Both the position numbers and the translations under genes were made by a program. This document shows positions 1 to 7,329 of a stretch of 19,252 nt of DNA, piece after piece. The notes below the pieces were generated by a model, which saw nothing but the letters and a program-made list of their open reading frames with translations, was not told the DNA's origin and searched no databases. This DNA comes from Proteobacteria bacterium UBA1673 (GTDB lineage: Bacteria; Pseudomonadota; Gammaproteobacteria; Comchoanobacterales; Comchoanobacteraceae). Where the stretch lies: contig DCKN01000062.1 of the NCBI GenBank assembly GCA_002320385.1, positions 1 through 19,252 on the forward strand, in the 5' to 3' direction. Numbering within the stretch: the first letter of the stretch is position 1; every line of letters starts with the position of its first letter.

Positions 1-2496
1 AAACCGGGGCTTAAGGAAAAGATTGAACAGGTTATCCAAAATAGAACTGTATTTCTCGGTCAACAAGCGGCTAAGCAAGCTATTGAACAACTGCGTTCTG
101 TCGATACGTCCAGTGGTGCTGTCAACAATGTTTTAGTTGATCGCTATAATGCGCTTGGTGTTCTTATTGAGTCTACTCCTAGTGGTTTATCTGATGATGC
201 TGCTGTCAGCGCTTACAAAAGCCTCATCAAGCAAGAACAAAATGATGTTGGGCAACAACTTATTGATGCCAAACGTGCTGAAATTAAAGCCCTTGCTGAA
301 CGAATTACCACTGTCAAAGATACACCACTTGGCTTATTGAATTTAGGTGATCTTATCAAGCTCCGCTCTGATTTAGGAAACTTAGCACCATTGGATCCAG
401 CTGTGCAAAGTAGCACGATTCCTTCTGCTACTGTTGAGCCACGTGTTGATAATGATGTTTCGGAGTCTGCTGTTCAAGCGTTCAAGGGTTATGATTCTAT
501 GCTTGTCAGCCTGATCGGTGCTAAAAAATCGATACTGGAAGCGCGAAAGGCCAGTTTGGTTGATATGTATCAAGCAACTGCTACCTCCCAAATTAATGCT
601 ACTTCTCAAACCAAAAACAATACTTCTGTAATCGATTACAATGCGCCTGAAATCAATGGTAATTGGTCGATTACTTCTGCACGTCAAGGTATTCGTTATC
701 GAGATTTACTCACTAATGCAGAAGGTCAAGGTGATACGCAACCTGCTATTCAAAAAGATCAATTGGTAACTGCTATTCAGAAAGAGCAATTGATAACGAC
801 CATAAAGATGCACTCTTTGACCTCTAAAATTTTGCACGATCTGAATCCCTCAAATGAGTCTGGTGTTACTCACAGTAAAAAATCTCCGCAAATCATGACT
901 ATCAGCAAGTTTGTTCATCCTGAATTAAAAGATCCCGCCACAATAGTTGGTGGGTTAGATGCTTGTATTGACGAATTGCAAGCTTGTGAAAACTTCCTGA
1001 ATGAAACAAAAAGTCAACAAAGTAAGCAAACTGAATCGATCAATCTTTTGAAACAAACCAAAGCTGTTGCAACGAATATGCAAAACGTTGTATCGAATCT
1101 TTCCTCTGAACAAACACCACCATTGAGCCCTTCATCCATGTATAATTTTATTAATCAAACGATTGATAAAACTAATTCGGATAATGTCAGCGAATCTGCT
1201 AAATCTACTACTGATAAAACTAATTCGGATGATGTCAGCGAATCTGCTCAATCTACTACCATGGTGCCGTCTGTTGATGATGATTCAGAAAAAAATGCTA
1301 CTGCGTTGATAGCTATGATGGACAGCGGGAATGTCATGATGCCATCTCCTATCAATCTAGACGATGATGACTCTGTTCAAGATACAGTGGGTAAGCTGGT
1401 AGACACTTTGACGGATGCAGATCTTGCCCGGGTGATTGACAAATTTGAAAAAAGCTTAAATGAAATTATGGTTAGCAGAGGTGTTGATTCGTCAGGTGGT
1501 CAAACTGATCGCGGTGCAGGTACTGAGCAAGCGGATAATTTATCTGGTGGTGCTTTGTCTCTAATGAATACCATTGCTTTGGTGGCAGCATTGTATGCAT
1601 TGGCCAAGAGGAAGAAATTTGCTGTTGCTTTGAAGTCTAGATGGAGTATGCTGCGTTCGATTATCGAAGCTGCTAAATCCAAAGATAATTCTAAAGCTAA
1701 TCTACAAGCTGATCCTCATTATAATCTTCCTTCTAAAGTTGCGTCTACTACTACTCCACCTACTATTACTACGTCTACTACTACTACTGCTCCTCAGACT
1801 ACTGAGCCTAGTGCATCTACTGAGACTGGTACTACTACGTCTAATAATCCCACGGCTACCTTTACCGCAACTGGATCCATCGATTCTCCGGAAATGGTTG
1901 ATCTAAAGGCTGGTCAATTTTGTATCTCAAAGCATTACAGTCATGATGGTGGACCATTGATCCAACAGAATATCTATCAAACTAATGATGATGGATTTGA
2001 CCTTCTTTCGTCAGATGAACCTAAAGAAATGCCTAAAAATGCCACACTTGATCAAGTGGTTGCACAATGGCCATCCGGTAATTCTGATCAGGAAGCCTAT
2101 TATGCTGGCTATATGGCTGCCAAAGCATTTTTTACTGCAAATCCAACTAAGCGGTTACGTTTGGATCAATGCGATAGTGAAAATGTAGATATTTTGACTG
2201 CAGGTGTGCGCGACTATATGGCGCATCAAAACATACCGGATCGTCAATTTAAGGATGTTTCCATCCGTGCTGGTGCACCCGGTGGCAAAGAAAATGTTTC
2301 TGCTGAACTACACAGCAAAAATCGACTGCAGGATGTGGGCAAAGCGAATAAGGAAAATCAAAGACAATCCATCGATCGTAGTCAGATTGAAACAAAAGAA
2401 TGGCCAAAAAAAGCTAAGGATTCGTCTAACTCACTTGATTCAGGTAACCTTAATAAAAACAAACAAAAAAATCAGGATCTTACAGCCAATAGATAG
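1..2496 (+). CDS. Large orphan protein with internal membrane segment, 5' end outside window
   Basis: I do not recognise this family. The frame is open from base 1 to the TAG at 2494-2496 (831 codons in the window), so the gene begins upstream; the TTG at 337 is only an internal codon. The first part is helical and rich in Gln, Lys and Ala. It is followed by short internal duplications (745-798 and 1165-1260), an acidic stretch, and one hydrophobic segment encoded by about 1552-1605 that ends in KRKK (1606-1617). A Thr/Ser/Pro-rich linker (about 1738-1890) follows, then a more ordinary C-terminal domain containing Trp, Tyr and Cys, and a polar Lys/Asn/Gln-rich tail. The single hydrophobic helix with a positive flank suggests membrane anchoring, with the Thr-rich part as a spacer. 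Secretion or surface exposure is inference. The following gene is on the opposite strand. Confidence 0.85.
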   Translation, partial: KPGLKEKIEQVIQNRTVFLGQQAAKQAIEQLRSVDTSSGAVNNVLVDRYNALGVLIESTPSGLSDDAAVSAYKSLIKQEQNDVGQQLIDAKRAEIKALAERITTVKDTPLGLLNLGDLIKLRSDLGNLAPLDPAVQSSTIPSATVEPRVDNDVSESAVQAFKGYDSMLVSLIGAKKSILEARKASLVDMYQATATSQINATSQTKNNTSVIDYNAPEINGNWSITSARQGIRYRDLLTNAEGQGDTQPAIQKDQLVTAIQKEQLITTIKMHSLTSKILHDLNPSNESGVTHSKKSPQIMTISKFVHPELKDPATIVGGLDACIDELQACENFLNETKSQQSKQTESINLLKQTKAVATNMQNVVSNLSSEQTPPLSPSSMYNFINQTIDKTNSDNVSESAKSTTDKTNSDDVSESAQSTTMVPSVDDDSEKNATALIAMMDSGNVMMPSPINLDDDDSVQDTVGKLVDTLTDADLARVIDKFEKSLNEIMVSRGVDSSGGQTDRGAGTEQADNLSGGALSLMNTIALVAALYALAKRKKFAVALKSRWSMLRSIIEAAKSKDNSKANLQADPHYNLPSKVASTTTPPTITTSTTTTAPQTTEPSASTETGTTTSNNPTATFTATGSIDSPEMVDLKAGQFCISKHYSHDGGPLIQQNIYQTNDDGFDLLSSDEPKEMPKNATLDQVVAQWPSGNSDQEAYYAGYMAAKAFFTANPTKRLRLDQCDSENVDILTAGVRDYMAHQNIPDRQFKDVSIRAGAPGGKENVSAELHSKNRLQDVGKANKENQRQSIDRSQIETKEWPKKAKDSSNSLDSGNLNKNKQKNQDLTANR
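745..798 (+). repeat. 27-bp in-frame tandem near-duplication
   Basis: Two adjacent 27-base units (745-771 and 772-798) encode AIQKDQLVT and AIQKEQLIT. They lie in frame inside the first gene and add nine residues of amphipathic helix per copy. Confidence 0.7.
1165..1260 (+). repeat. 48-bp in-frame tandem duplication
   Basis: Units 1165-1212 and 1213-1260 are identical except for three bases. Each encodes a 16-residue unit (DKTNSDNVSESAKSTT and DKTNSDDVSESAQSTT). The near identity at DNA level points to a recent duplication inside the first gene, in a polar and probably disordered region. Confidence 0.9.
1738..1890 (+). repeat. Thr-codon-rich low-complexity tract
   Basis: Runs of ACT codons mixed with TCT, CCT and ACG encode a Thr/Ser/Pro-rich linker just after the membrane segment of the first gene. 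The short ACT-ACT runs could change copy number by slippage in steps of three without breaking the frame. Confidence 0.7.
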
Positions 2497-2668
2497 TACA
2501 AATAGTTCAGGATAAAAGCAGATAACTGATTTGATGACCCGGTTTCACCGACTGTATGACGATGCTTGCTTATTTGATGTGTGCGTCTAGTGATAGCTAC
2601 TGATACTTATTGGGTTCACACGGCGGGTTTTTGTCGGTTTGTTTGCTGCAATTTATTCATGTTTAATT

Positions 2669-3076
2669 TTATTGATCGACCAATTTGCAACGGATACTAG
2701 GGGTATCATCGATTCGACATGATAAAATTTCGTTATTAAAAGATGAGCTTCTCATGATGTTAATGCTGCAGGCTGAACCAATGCAGGCTTTCACTTTGAT
2801 GAATTGAATCCATGAGTCGTCTTTGATCATCGGAAAACTGCCTTTTGTGATCGATGGTTGCTCATTTGTCGCTTTGGGCACAAGGATTTTGACTTTATTC
2901 CATGCAGTAAAGTGTGTCTCGTTTGCTTCTGTTGGTGTTGAGACTTCTAGCGACACATCTTCATCGTGCTGGTTGATTATAGCGTATGATTTTATGCTGG
3001 TTGTTGATTGTGCGACGCCATGCAGGGTTGATAATGATAAGAGTGTTGTGAGGATGATTCGTTTTGAAATGTGCAT
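2669..3076 (-). CDS. Small predicted secreted protein with four cysteines
   Basis: The family is not recognised. The 135-residue product begins with a clear signal peptide: a basic start (MHISKR), a hydrophobic core (ILTTLLSLSTL) and a likely cleavage after HGVA near residue 21. The mature part is about 110 residues and has four cysteines in its C-terminal half (KACIG, SACS, LSCR, IRCK), which could form two disulphides in the periplasm or outside the cell. The ATG is preceded by a GGGA-type ribosome-binding site, and a promoter with a perfect -35 lies about 65-95 bases upstream. A plus-strand open frame over part of the same bases (2823-3227) lacks such support. The gene stands alone between two plus-strand orphans. 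Confidence 0.7.
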   Translation of the reverse strand: MHISKRIILTTLLSLSTLHGVAQSTTSIKSYAIINQHDEDVSLEVSTPTEANETHFTAWNKVKILVPKATNEQPSITKGSFPMIKDDSWIQFIKVKACIGSACSINIMRSSSFNNEILSCRIDDTPSIRCKLVDQ

Positions 3077-3141
3077 TGGTTTCCCGTTTAGTTTGGTTTT
3101 GTTTGATAATGCTTGTGTTTTTCAAGTTTTTTTGATGATTA

Positions 3142-3170
3142 ATGTTACCGTTTGCCCATTGGCCTGTCAA
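3142..3170 (-). promoter_or_regulatory. Sigma70-type promoter for the small secreted protein
   Basis: On the minus strand, TTGACA (3165-3170) is followed after 17 bases by TAACAT (3142-3147, 4 of 6 to consensus). It points at the gene starting at 3076 and would leave a leader of about 60 bases. Confidence 0.55.
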
Positions 3171-3260
3171 GTTCTCAGCGCTATTAGTAAATCGATGTTT
3201 TACCAGGTAGTGTTATTAGTTTATTGAAGTTAGTGAGGTGTGTAAAACTGTTTATGAATC

Positions 3261-3288
3261 TTGCAAAAACCATGCGTTGTGTTATAAT
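3261..3288 (+). promoter_or_regulatory. Extended -10 promoter for the 3319 orphan gene
   Basis: TTGCAA (3261-3266), a 16-base spacer and TATAAT (3283-3288), with TG one base before the -10 (TGTTATAAT). Transcription would start near 3295, leaving a leader of only about 24 bases before the ATG at 3319. The leader contains a five-codon mini-ORF (3295-3312) and no clear ribosome-binding site. Confidence 0.7.
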
Positions 3289-3318
3289 AACAACATGACT
3301 AAAACTGATTAAATTACT

Positions 3319-5178
3319 ATGGCGATAGAAAAATCACAATCAATCCTTCAAAGTAATAAAAAACGTGAATCTGAGAATGCGCTTGGCTTTGACAGTGTGT
3401 TTCAATGGTTCCTTTTTAAAATAGGCCAAGTTCGAGTCGTTCAGTTTTTTACAAGATTGAATTTTTTGCGTGCTCTGCGGAGATTTTTTAAATTTCGCTG
3501 GGTCAAAAAAGTATCTTTTAAATCACTTTTTTTAAGAATTCGACGTTTTTTTTCTGTTGAGTCTCAGGATTCGGAGGCACTTGCTGAGCAGAAGACCCCG
3601 GTCCAGAAAACATTTTCACTGAAACAAATGCTGGCATTACCATTGTCTCAGCATATTGCCATGTTGCCAAATAGTGAAACAATTTGGCATAAGTTGTTCG
3701 TGTCACATCTTGAATCACTCTTGGGACAAGGTTATGACAAGCATGATGCAGGATTATATCCATTGGTGAGACAGCATTGTATGGATGATATCAAACGATG
3801 GTTACAAGAAAATGCGATTACGGAAAAGGATTATCAAGAAATGTCTGCCAATATTCAGATGCATTGTGAGCAGTGTGAGGCATATTGTGCCCGACAGTCT
3901 GAAAGCCGTGACAAAATCAATGCGCTATCTGTTGAGCTGTCAAAATTGCCGTTAACTAAGCGTGAGCGAGTTGTTGAGCTGCTCAGGCGAGTCGGTCAGG
4001 ACGTGCCTAGCAAACGGGTTGTACATGAGAATTTGATGCGAGATATTAGAGCAAGAGTACTGCTTGATCAGGTAGGCCGACCTGACGCAGAGATTGATGT
4101 GTCAGTGATACCATCGTTTGGTTATCCGGTCGAGCTTATGCGTCAAGCGGCTGGTGGTTCTCAAAATGATAAATCATCTGGTGCTCCTGACGATACGTTT
4201 TCTCAATCTCCGTATCAATCTTCTAACGCTAAAAAATCATATAAGTCAGGCTTTTCAAATTGGGTGCCGGCGCTTGTAGCCACTCCAAATAAAGATAGTA
4301 GTTTGTCAATTGATAGAAGTGTTGACTCTGATTTTTCCAATCATTCACATACTTTGGCGTCTGCGCCGAAGTCCAGGCATTCTGATTCGCTCCCATCGCA
4401 GAATAAAGACAAAAATACCGCTGGTGCCGCCATTTCAGATCATAATGTTGATCAGAGCTTGATTGCTAAGCACCATGTGTTGAAGCCGCTTATACCCCCG
4501 TTTCTGCGCGAATTGAAATTGGTGATTGCGCGTCGATTTACCCGACAAGGCCAATCGGTGGCGTTGCATCAACAGCCTGATGGTGCGCTTGCAATTCGTC
4601 AGACTGCTGCAGTGCAAGCGCAATGTGCTGTTGAAACCTCTGATGTATCCTCTAAAGACGCTGCGCGTTCAGGAAAATGGATGAATTCATTAGTGCCGTT
4701 ACAATCTCAAAAAGCGCCTCAGGTTTGTCCTGTCCCTGAGCAATCGTTACGTAGTGCGCAGGTATCTGTCAATGCACATTCTGTTAAGCAGAATAGTCTT
4801 TTGTACCGCACTTTTTCTCTGTGGGCGCATGTAAACCAGCTTTTGATGCCGAAGCAAACCGGTCAATTGGCTATTGTGAACAAGCCTTTTGCTGTTGCGC
4901 CGTTAACGGTTAGGCCATTACTGCAACCGCTTGGGTCAAGTCAATTTGCATCAAGATTTGTACACGCGCCTGATATTCGATTGCCTGTGTCGAACACAAC
5001 CAATGCCATCAAGTTGAAGACTAGCTCGCAGAACTTTATGCATGCTGATAAAAATGGCACAACGCCTCTGCATGGTTTTTCGATGTTTAATGCGAGATTA
5101 CGTCCTCGGATGGGCAGAAAAGTTGCAAAGGACGTCAATTCCAAAAACGAGCCATTGTCTATGAAGGCGCGAACCTAG
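3319..5178 (+). CDS. Orphan protein with basic, aromatic amphipathic N-terminal segment
   Basis: The family is not recognised (619 residues). The striking part is residues 27-80, which hold no Asp or Glu and alternate Phe/Trp/Leu/Val with Arg/Lys (for example RALRRFFKFRWVKK). This looks like one or more membrane-binding amphipathic helices, not a classical signal peptide. Residues about 95-270 form a helical domain with a CxxCxxxC cluster (CEQCEAYC). The middle is Ser/Lys/Asp-rich and probably disordered. The C-terminal 200 residues are rich in Gln, Ala, Val and Pro and end in a basic tail. A strong extended -10 promoter lies just upstream. No ribosome-binding site is visible before the ATG. 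A secreted effector or an inner-membrane-associated protein are both possible; neither is shown. Confidence 0.8.
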   Translation: MAIEKSQSILQSNKKRESENALGFDSVFQWFLFKIGQVRVVQFFTRLNFLRALRRFFKFRWVKKVSFKSLFLRIRRFFSVESQDSEALAEQKTPVQKTFSLKQMLALPLSQHIAMLPNSETIWHKLFVSHLESLLGQGYDKHDAGLYPLVRQHCMDDIKRWLQENAITEKDYQEMSANIQMHCEQCEAYCARQSESRDKINALSVELSKLPLTKRERVVELLRRVGQDVPSKRVVHENLMRDIRARVLLDQVGRPDAEIDVSVIPSFGYPVELMRQAAGGSQNDKSSGAPDDTFSQSPYQSSNAKKSYKSGFSNWVPALVATPNKDSSLSIDRSVDSDFSNHSHTLASAPKSRHSDSLPSQNKDKNTAGAAISDHNVDQSLIAKHHVLKPLIPPFLRELKLVIARRFTRQGQSVALHQQPDGALAIRQTAAVQAQCAVETSDVSSKDAARSGKWMNSLVPLQSQKAPQVCPVPEQSLRSAQVSVNAHSVKQNSLLYRTFSLWAHVNQLLMPKQTGQLAIVNKPFAVAPLTVRPLLQPLGSSQFASRFVHAPDIRLPVSNTTNAIKLKTSSQNFMHADKNGTTPLHGFSMFNARLRPRMGRKVAKDVNSKNEPLSMKART

Positions 5179-5244
5179 CTTGATGTATTGGGTTAGACTC
5201 AGTGTCAAGTGCTCCAGAGAAGCATCGGCTTAGAACTTTTTTGA

Positions 5245-5272
5245 TTGCTTTTTTTCAATGCCCTGTTATTCT
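5245..5272 (+). promoter_or_regulatory. Putative extended -10 promoter for lpxL
   Basis: TTGCTT (5245-5250), a 16-base spacer and TATTCT (5267-5272) preceded by TGT. The spacing and TGT match the promoters at 3261 and 8757. Transcription would start near 5279, which argues against translation starting at the TTG at 5245 and for the ATG at 5299. Confidence 0.45.
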
Positions 5273-5298
5273 CTAAAAGAACGATTAATTGGTTAATT

Positions 5299-6171
5299 AT
5301 GAAAGAAATAGTGATGTGGGTTTTGGTGAAATTCTGGCGCTTACTGTCATGTTTGCCAAGACGAATGCAGTTTCGTTTTTCTGGTGCTTTGGGCAAACTT
5401 TCCCTGTTTTTTGCAGCTAAGCGGTTTCGAGTGATCAAACATAATCTTACTTGGTGTTTTTCGTCGAAACAAGAATACGATGTTGAACAGATCATCCAAG
5501 ACAATATTCGTTCTTTTGGGCAAGCAATTTTTGATACTGGAGTTGCGTGGTTTTGGACTGATGCCCAAGTGCGTTCAGGGCTTGATTACGAGCTTCGCGG
5601 TCTTGACGCGTTTTTGAATGCGCAGAAGCAACCTCAGGGTATTTTGTTGATCTCTAAACACTCACAACATCTCGAGCTTGACGGTAGGATTTTAGGTCTT
5701 CATATCGAGCCATCGTATGGTGTGGGTCGTCGGAGCAACTCTAAAGTGATGAACGATGCTATTTTGCAAGGTCGTGCAAAATCATTTGTGGATATGAGTG
5801 ATAAAACCAATCCAAGACAATTTGTGCGGTGGTTACAAGATGGCAATACCATTATCTATTTGCCCGATCAAGATTCTGGGGGAAAGCGTTCGGTAAAAAC
5901 GACGCTGTTTGGTGTTCCGGCGCGATTTAGCTCTGCTGCATATACGCTAGTCAAGTTGAGTGGTTGTATGGCATGGTTTTGTAATTCATTTTATGAGGGC
6001 GAAAAGCTCATCGTTGAGTTAGAGCCGCTGACACTCCCGATGGATCATGCAGAAGCTTTTTCTTGTAGCCTGGCTCGATATATTGAGTCTAAAATTGCAA
6101 AATGCCCAGCAGAATATATGTGGTCACATCGTCGTTTCAAAAGTACAAAGGGTAGAGAAAGTTATGCCTGA
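5299..6171 (+). CDS. lpxL: LpxL/HtrB-family lipid A late acyltransferase
   Basis: Membrane-bound enzyme family that adds a secondary acyl chain from acyl-ACP to the Kdo2-lipid A precursor at the inner membrane. The 290-residue protein opens with a hydrophobic N-terminal helix and the LPRR motif (19-22). It carries the catalytic HX4E signature (H121 to E126, HSQHLE), a PDQD-containing motif (189-192) followed by the GKRSV and FGVPA wording of the family, and the typical end PAEYMWSHRRFK (270-281). The length is close to the roughly 305 of E. coli LpxL. The frame is open back to a TTG at 5245, but that codon sits in the predicted -35 region, so the ATG at 5299 is preferred. Which position it acylates (LpxL, LpxM or LpxP role) cannot be told. 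It converges with tsaC, 15 bases apart. Confidence 0.88.
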   Translation: MKEIVMWVLVKFWRLLSCLPRRMQFRFSGALGKLSLFFAAKRFRVIKHNLTWCFSSKQEYDVEQIIQDNIRSFGQAIFDTGVAWFWTDAQVRSGLDYELRGLDAFLNAQKQPQGILLISKHSQHLELDGRILGLHIEPSYGVGRRSNSKVMNDAILQGRAKSFVDMSDKTNPRQFVRWLQDGNTIIYLPDQDSGGKRSVKTTLFGVPARFSSAAYTLVKLSGCMAWFCNSFYEGEKLIVELEPLTLPMDHAEAFSCSLARYIESKIAKCPAEYMWSHRRFKSTKGRESYA

Positions 6172-6173
6172 CA

Positions 6174-6201
6174 TACGCTTATGCGTTCAGCGTAGCGTTT
6201 T
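6174..6201 (+). terminator. Possible terminator between convergent lpxL and tsaC
   Basis: TACGCT (6174-6179) and AGCGTA (6189-6194) can pair around a 9-base loop, with a four-T run at 6198-6201. It begins just after the lpxL stop and overlaps the last codons of tsaC. The stem and T-run are short, so this is tentative. Confidence 0.35.
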
Positions 6202-6729
6202 CCCAGATTGTAGGTCAATGATTTTTGTTGGCGCTAGGCCGCCTGGCTGGCCAGCTACATAGTGATCGATCTCATGACCAAAAAGAGACTGTATGGCCTC
6301 TTTGGTGGTCATTGGTGCGTCGCCAGATTGATTCGCGCTGGTAGAGATAATTGGTCTGGCATAGGCTTGGCACAATGCCATTGCAATTGGATGTGCGCTG
6401 ATACGAATTGCGATTGTGCCTTGATGTCCTAACCAGTCTGGGCACGTGCTATTAATCGGAAAGCATTTTGTGATAGGGCCTGGCCAGCCATGCATAGAAT
6501 CTATATCTTGTGGTAGTTTTGTCCAGTCAATCCACGTTGATACTGATGCAAGTGTGTCTACGAGGATGATGAAACTTTTATTGCCTGGTCGTTTTTTAAG
6601 CTGATTGAGTTGATTGACAGCTTGTTGATTGGTTGCATCGACGCCAAGGCCCCAAACAGACTCTGTAGGGTAAGCAATTATTTTTCCTTTTCCCAGTGAC
6701 TCTATGGCTGTCTTGAAGATCTTTGACAT
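6187..6729 (-). CDS. tsaC: Threonylcarbamoyl-AMP synthase (TsaC/YrdC/Sua5 family)
   Basis: Makes threonylcarbamoyl-AMP from threonine, bicarbonate and ATP, the first step of the universal t6A modification at position 37 of ANN-decoding tRNAs. The 180-residue protein matches the short single-domain TsaC form (E. coli about 190) and lacks the Sua5 extension. Visible motifs are YPTESVWGLG (20-29), the KKRPGNKSF nucleotide-binding loop (45-53), WPGPIT (82-87), the RISAHP segment (109-114) and STSAN (129-133). It ends with the family-like DLQSGKTLR. It has its own promoter (6756-6784), which leaves a short leader with no strong ribosome-binding site. In many gammaproteobacteria tsaC follows topA or yrdD; here topA lies about 5.8 kb away on the same strand. 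Confidence 0.93.
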   Translation of the reverse strand: MSKIFKTAIESLGKGKIIAYPTESVWGLGVDATNQQAVNQLNQLKKRPGNKSFIILVDTLASVSTWIDWTKLPQDIDSMHGWPGPITKCFPINSTCPDWLGHQGTIAIRISAHPIAMALCQAYARPIISTSANQSGDAPMTTKEAIQSLFGHEIDHYVAGQPGGLAPTKIIDLQSGKTLR

Positions 6730-6755
6730 GTCGTTGATTATGATATTGATATCCT

Positions 6756-6784
6756 ATTATAAGTGTATTTGGTTGTGATGTCAT
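6756..6784 (-). promoter_or_regulatory. Promoter for tsaC
   Basis: On the minus strand, ATGACA (6779-6784, 5 of 6 to the -35 consensus), 17 bases, then a perfect TATAAT (6756-6761). The predicted transcript starts about 20 bases before the tsaC ATG, so tsaC is probably transcribed independently of upstream genes. Confidence 0.7.
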
Positions 6785-6844
6785 TGTATTTTTATTGATT
6801 TATGTGTTGTGGGATTGGGTATTTTTAACTGGTCCGAAAATATT

Positions 6845-6859
6845 TTCTAGAAACTAGAA
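6845..6859 (-). terminator. Short palindrome downstream of the 6892-7230 gene
   Basis: TTCTAG (6845-6850) and CTAGAA (6854-6859) are perfect inverted arms around a 3-base loop. Read on the minus strand, the hairpin is followed by a weak T-containing run. It lies between the small helical gene and the tsaC promoter. The A/T-rich stem is weak for an intrinsic terminator and could instead be a protein-binding palindrome. Confidence 0.3.
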
Positions 6860-6891
6860 GTTAAAAAGATACAGCGTGGTGTGTTTTTAGA

Positions 6892-7230
6892 TTAATTCTT
6901 GATTGAACGTTTGATTAGGCGGCTAATATGTCTGATTAATTTTTGTAACTGATCGATGATTTCATCATTTTGATCTTCATAGATGCTATTGAAGTCTCCT
7001 AGATGATTGCGGTTGGTAATACACTCATTTAGAAGATCTTTTAGATGATAGTTGATCTCAATCATCTCTTCGCCTTTGACATTAACATGATGAATATTGC
7101 TGGTGAAGTCGTCAAGTAACCGTATGATTTCTCTCTGTTTTTCTAGTGCGGATTCAATGTGTGTTGCAGCGCATACTTCCGTCAATCTAAGATCAAATTC
7201 GTTAAGAGTTTTTTTGAGCTGTAACTGCAT
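6892..7230 (-). CDS. Small helical protein of unknown function
   Basis: Not recognised (112 residues). The ATG is preceded by a perfect ribosome-binding site, AAGGAGG (7235-7241 on the minus strand), five bases away, which makes the gene convincing despite its size. The protein is almost wholly charged and hydrophobic with few prolines or glycines. It reads as two or three amphipathic helices (residues about 1-45, 52-70 and 88-110), with a Lys/Arg-rich C-terminus (RLIKRSIKN). There is no signal peptide or membrane segment, so it is probably cytoplasmic. It is divergent from tyrS, with about 100 bases between the two starts that must hold both promoters. A small regulator or coiled-coil adaptor would fit, but there is no direct evidence. 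Confidence 0.75.
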   Translation of the reverse strand: MQLQLKKTLNEFDLRLTEVCAATHIESALEKQREIIRLLDDFTSNIHHVNVKGEEMIEINYHLKDLLNECITNRNHLGDFNSIYEDQNDEIIDQLQKLIRHISRLIKRSIKN

Positions 7231-7289
7231 GTTGCCTCCTTATTGTTTTGTTTTATCATCATTGTTTACTATAATTTATATAGCACTTA

Positions 7290-7298
7290 TGTTAGAAT
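7290..7298 (+). promoter_or_regulatory. Putative extended -10 element for tyrS
   Basis: TGTTAGAAT: an extended TG, one base, then TAGAAT (7293-7298). No good -35 is seen at 16-18 bases. A second candidate -10 (TATAAT, 7270-7275) lies upstream. The transcript would start near 7305, which supports translation from the ATG at 7330. Confidence 0.4.
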
Positions 7299-7329
7299 CT
7301 GTCTGGAATTTTCATGGAAAAATTTAATT

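Noticed and set aside
137..340. 67-codon plus-strand ORF
   Set aside because: It is out of frame with the large gene covering it, has no ribosome-binding site and shows shadow composition.
382..687. Minus-strand 101-codon ORF inside the first gene
   Set aside because: It is antisense to a long continuous coding frame, with no promoter or ribosome-binding site.
337..2496. TTG at 337 as the start of the first gene
   Set aside because: The same frame is open back to base 1 with coding-like sequence, so the start lies outside the window.
2823..3227. Plus-strand 134-codon ORF
   Set aside because: It overlaps the minus-strand gene, which has a signal peptide, ribosome-binding site and promoter; this one has none of these.
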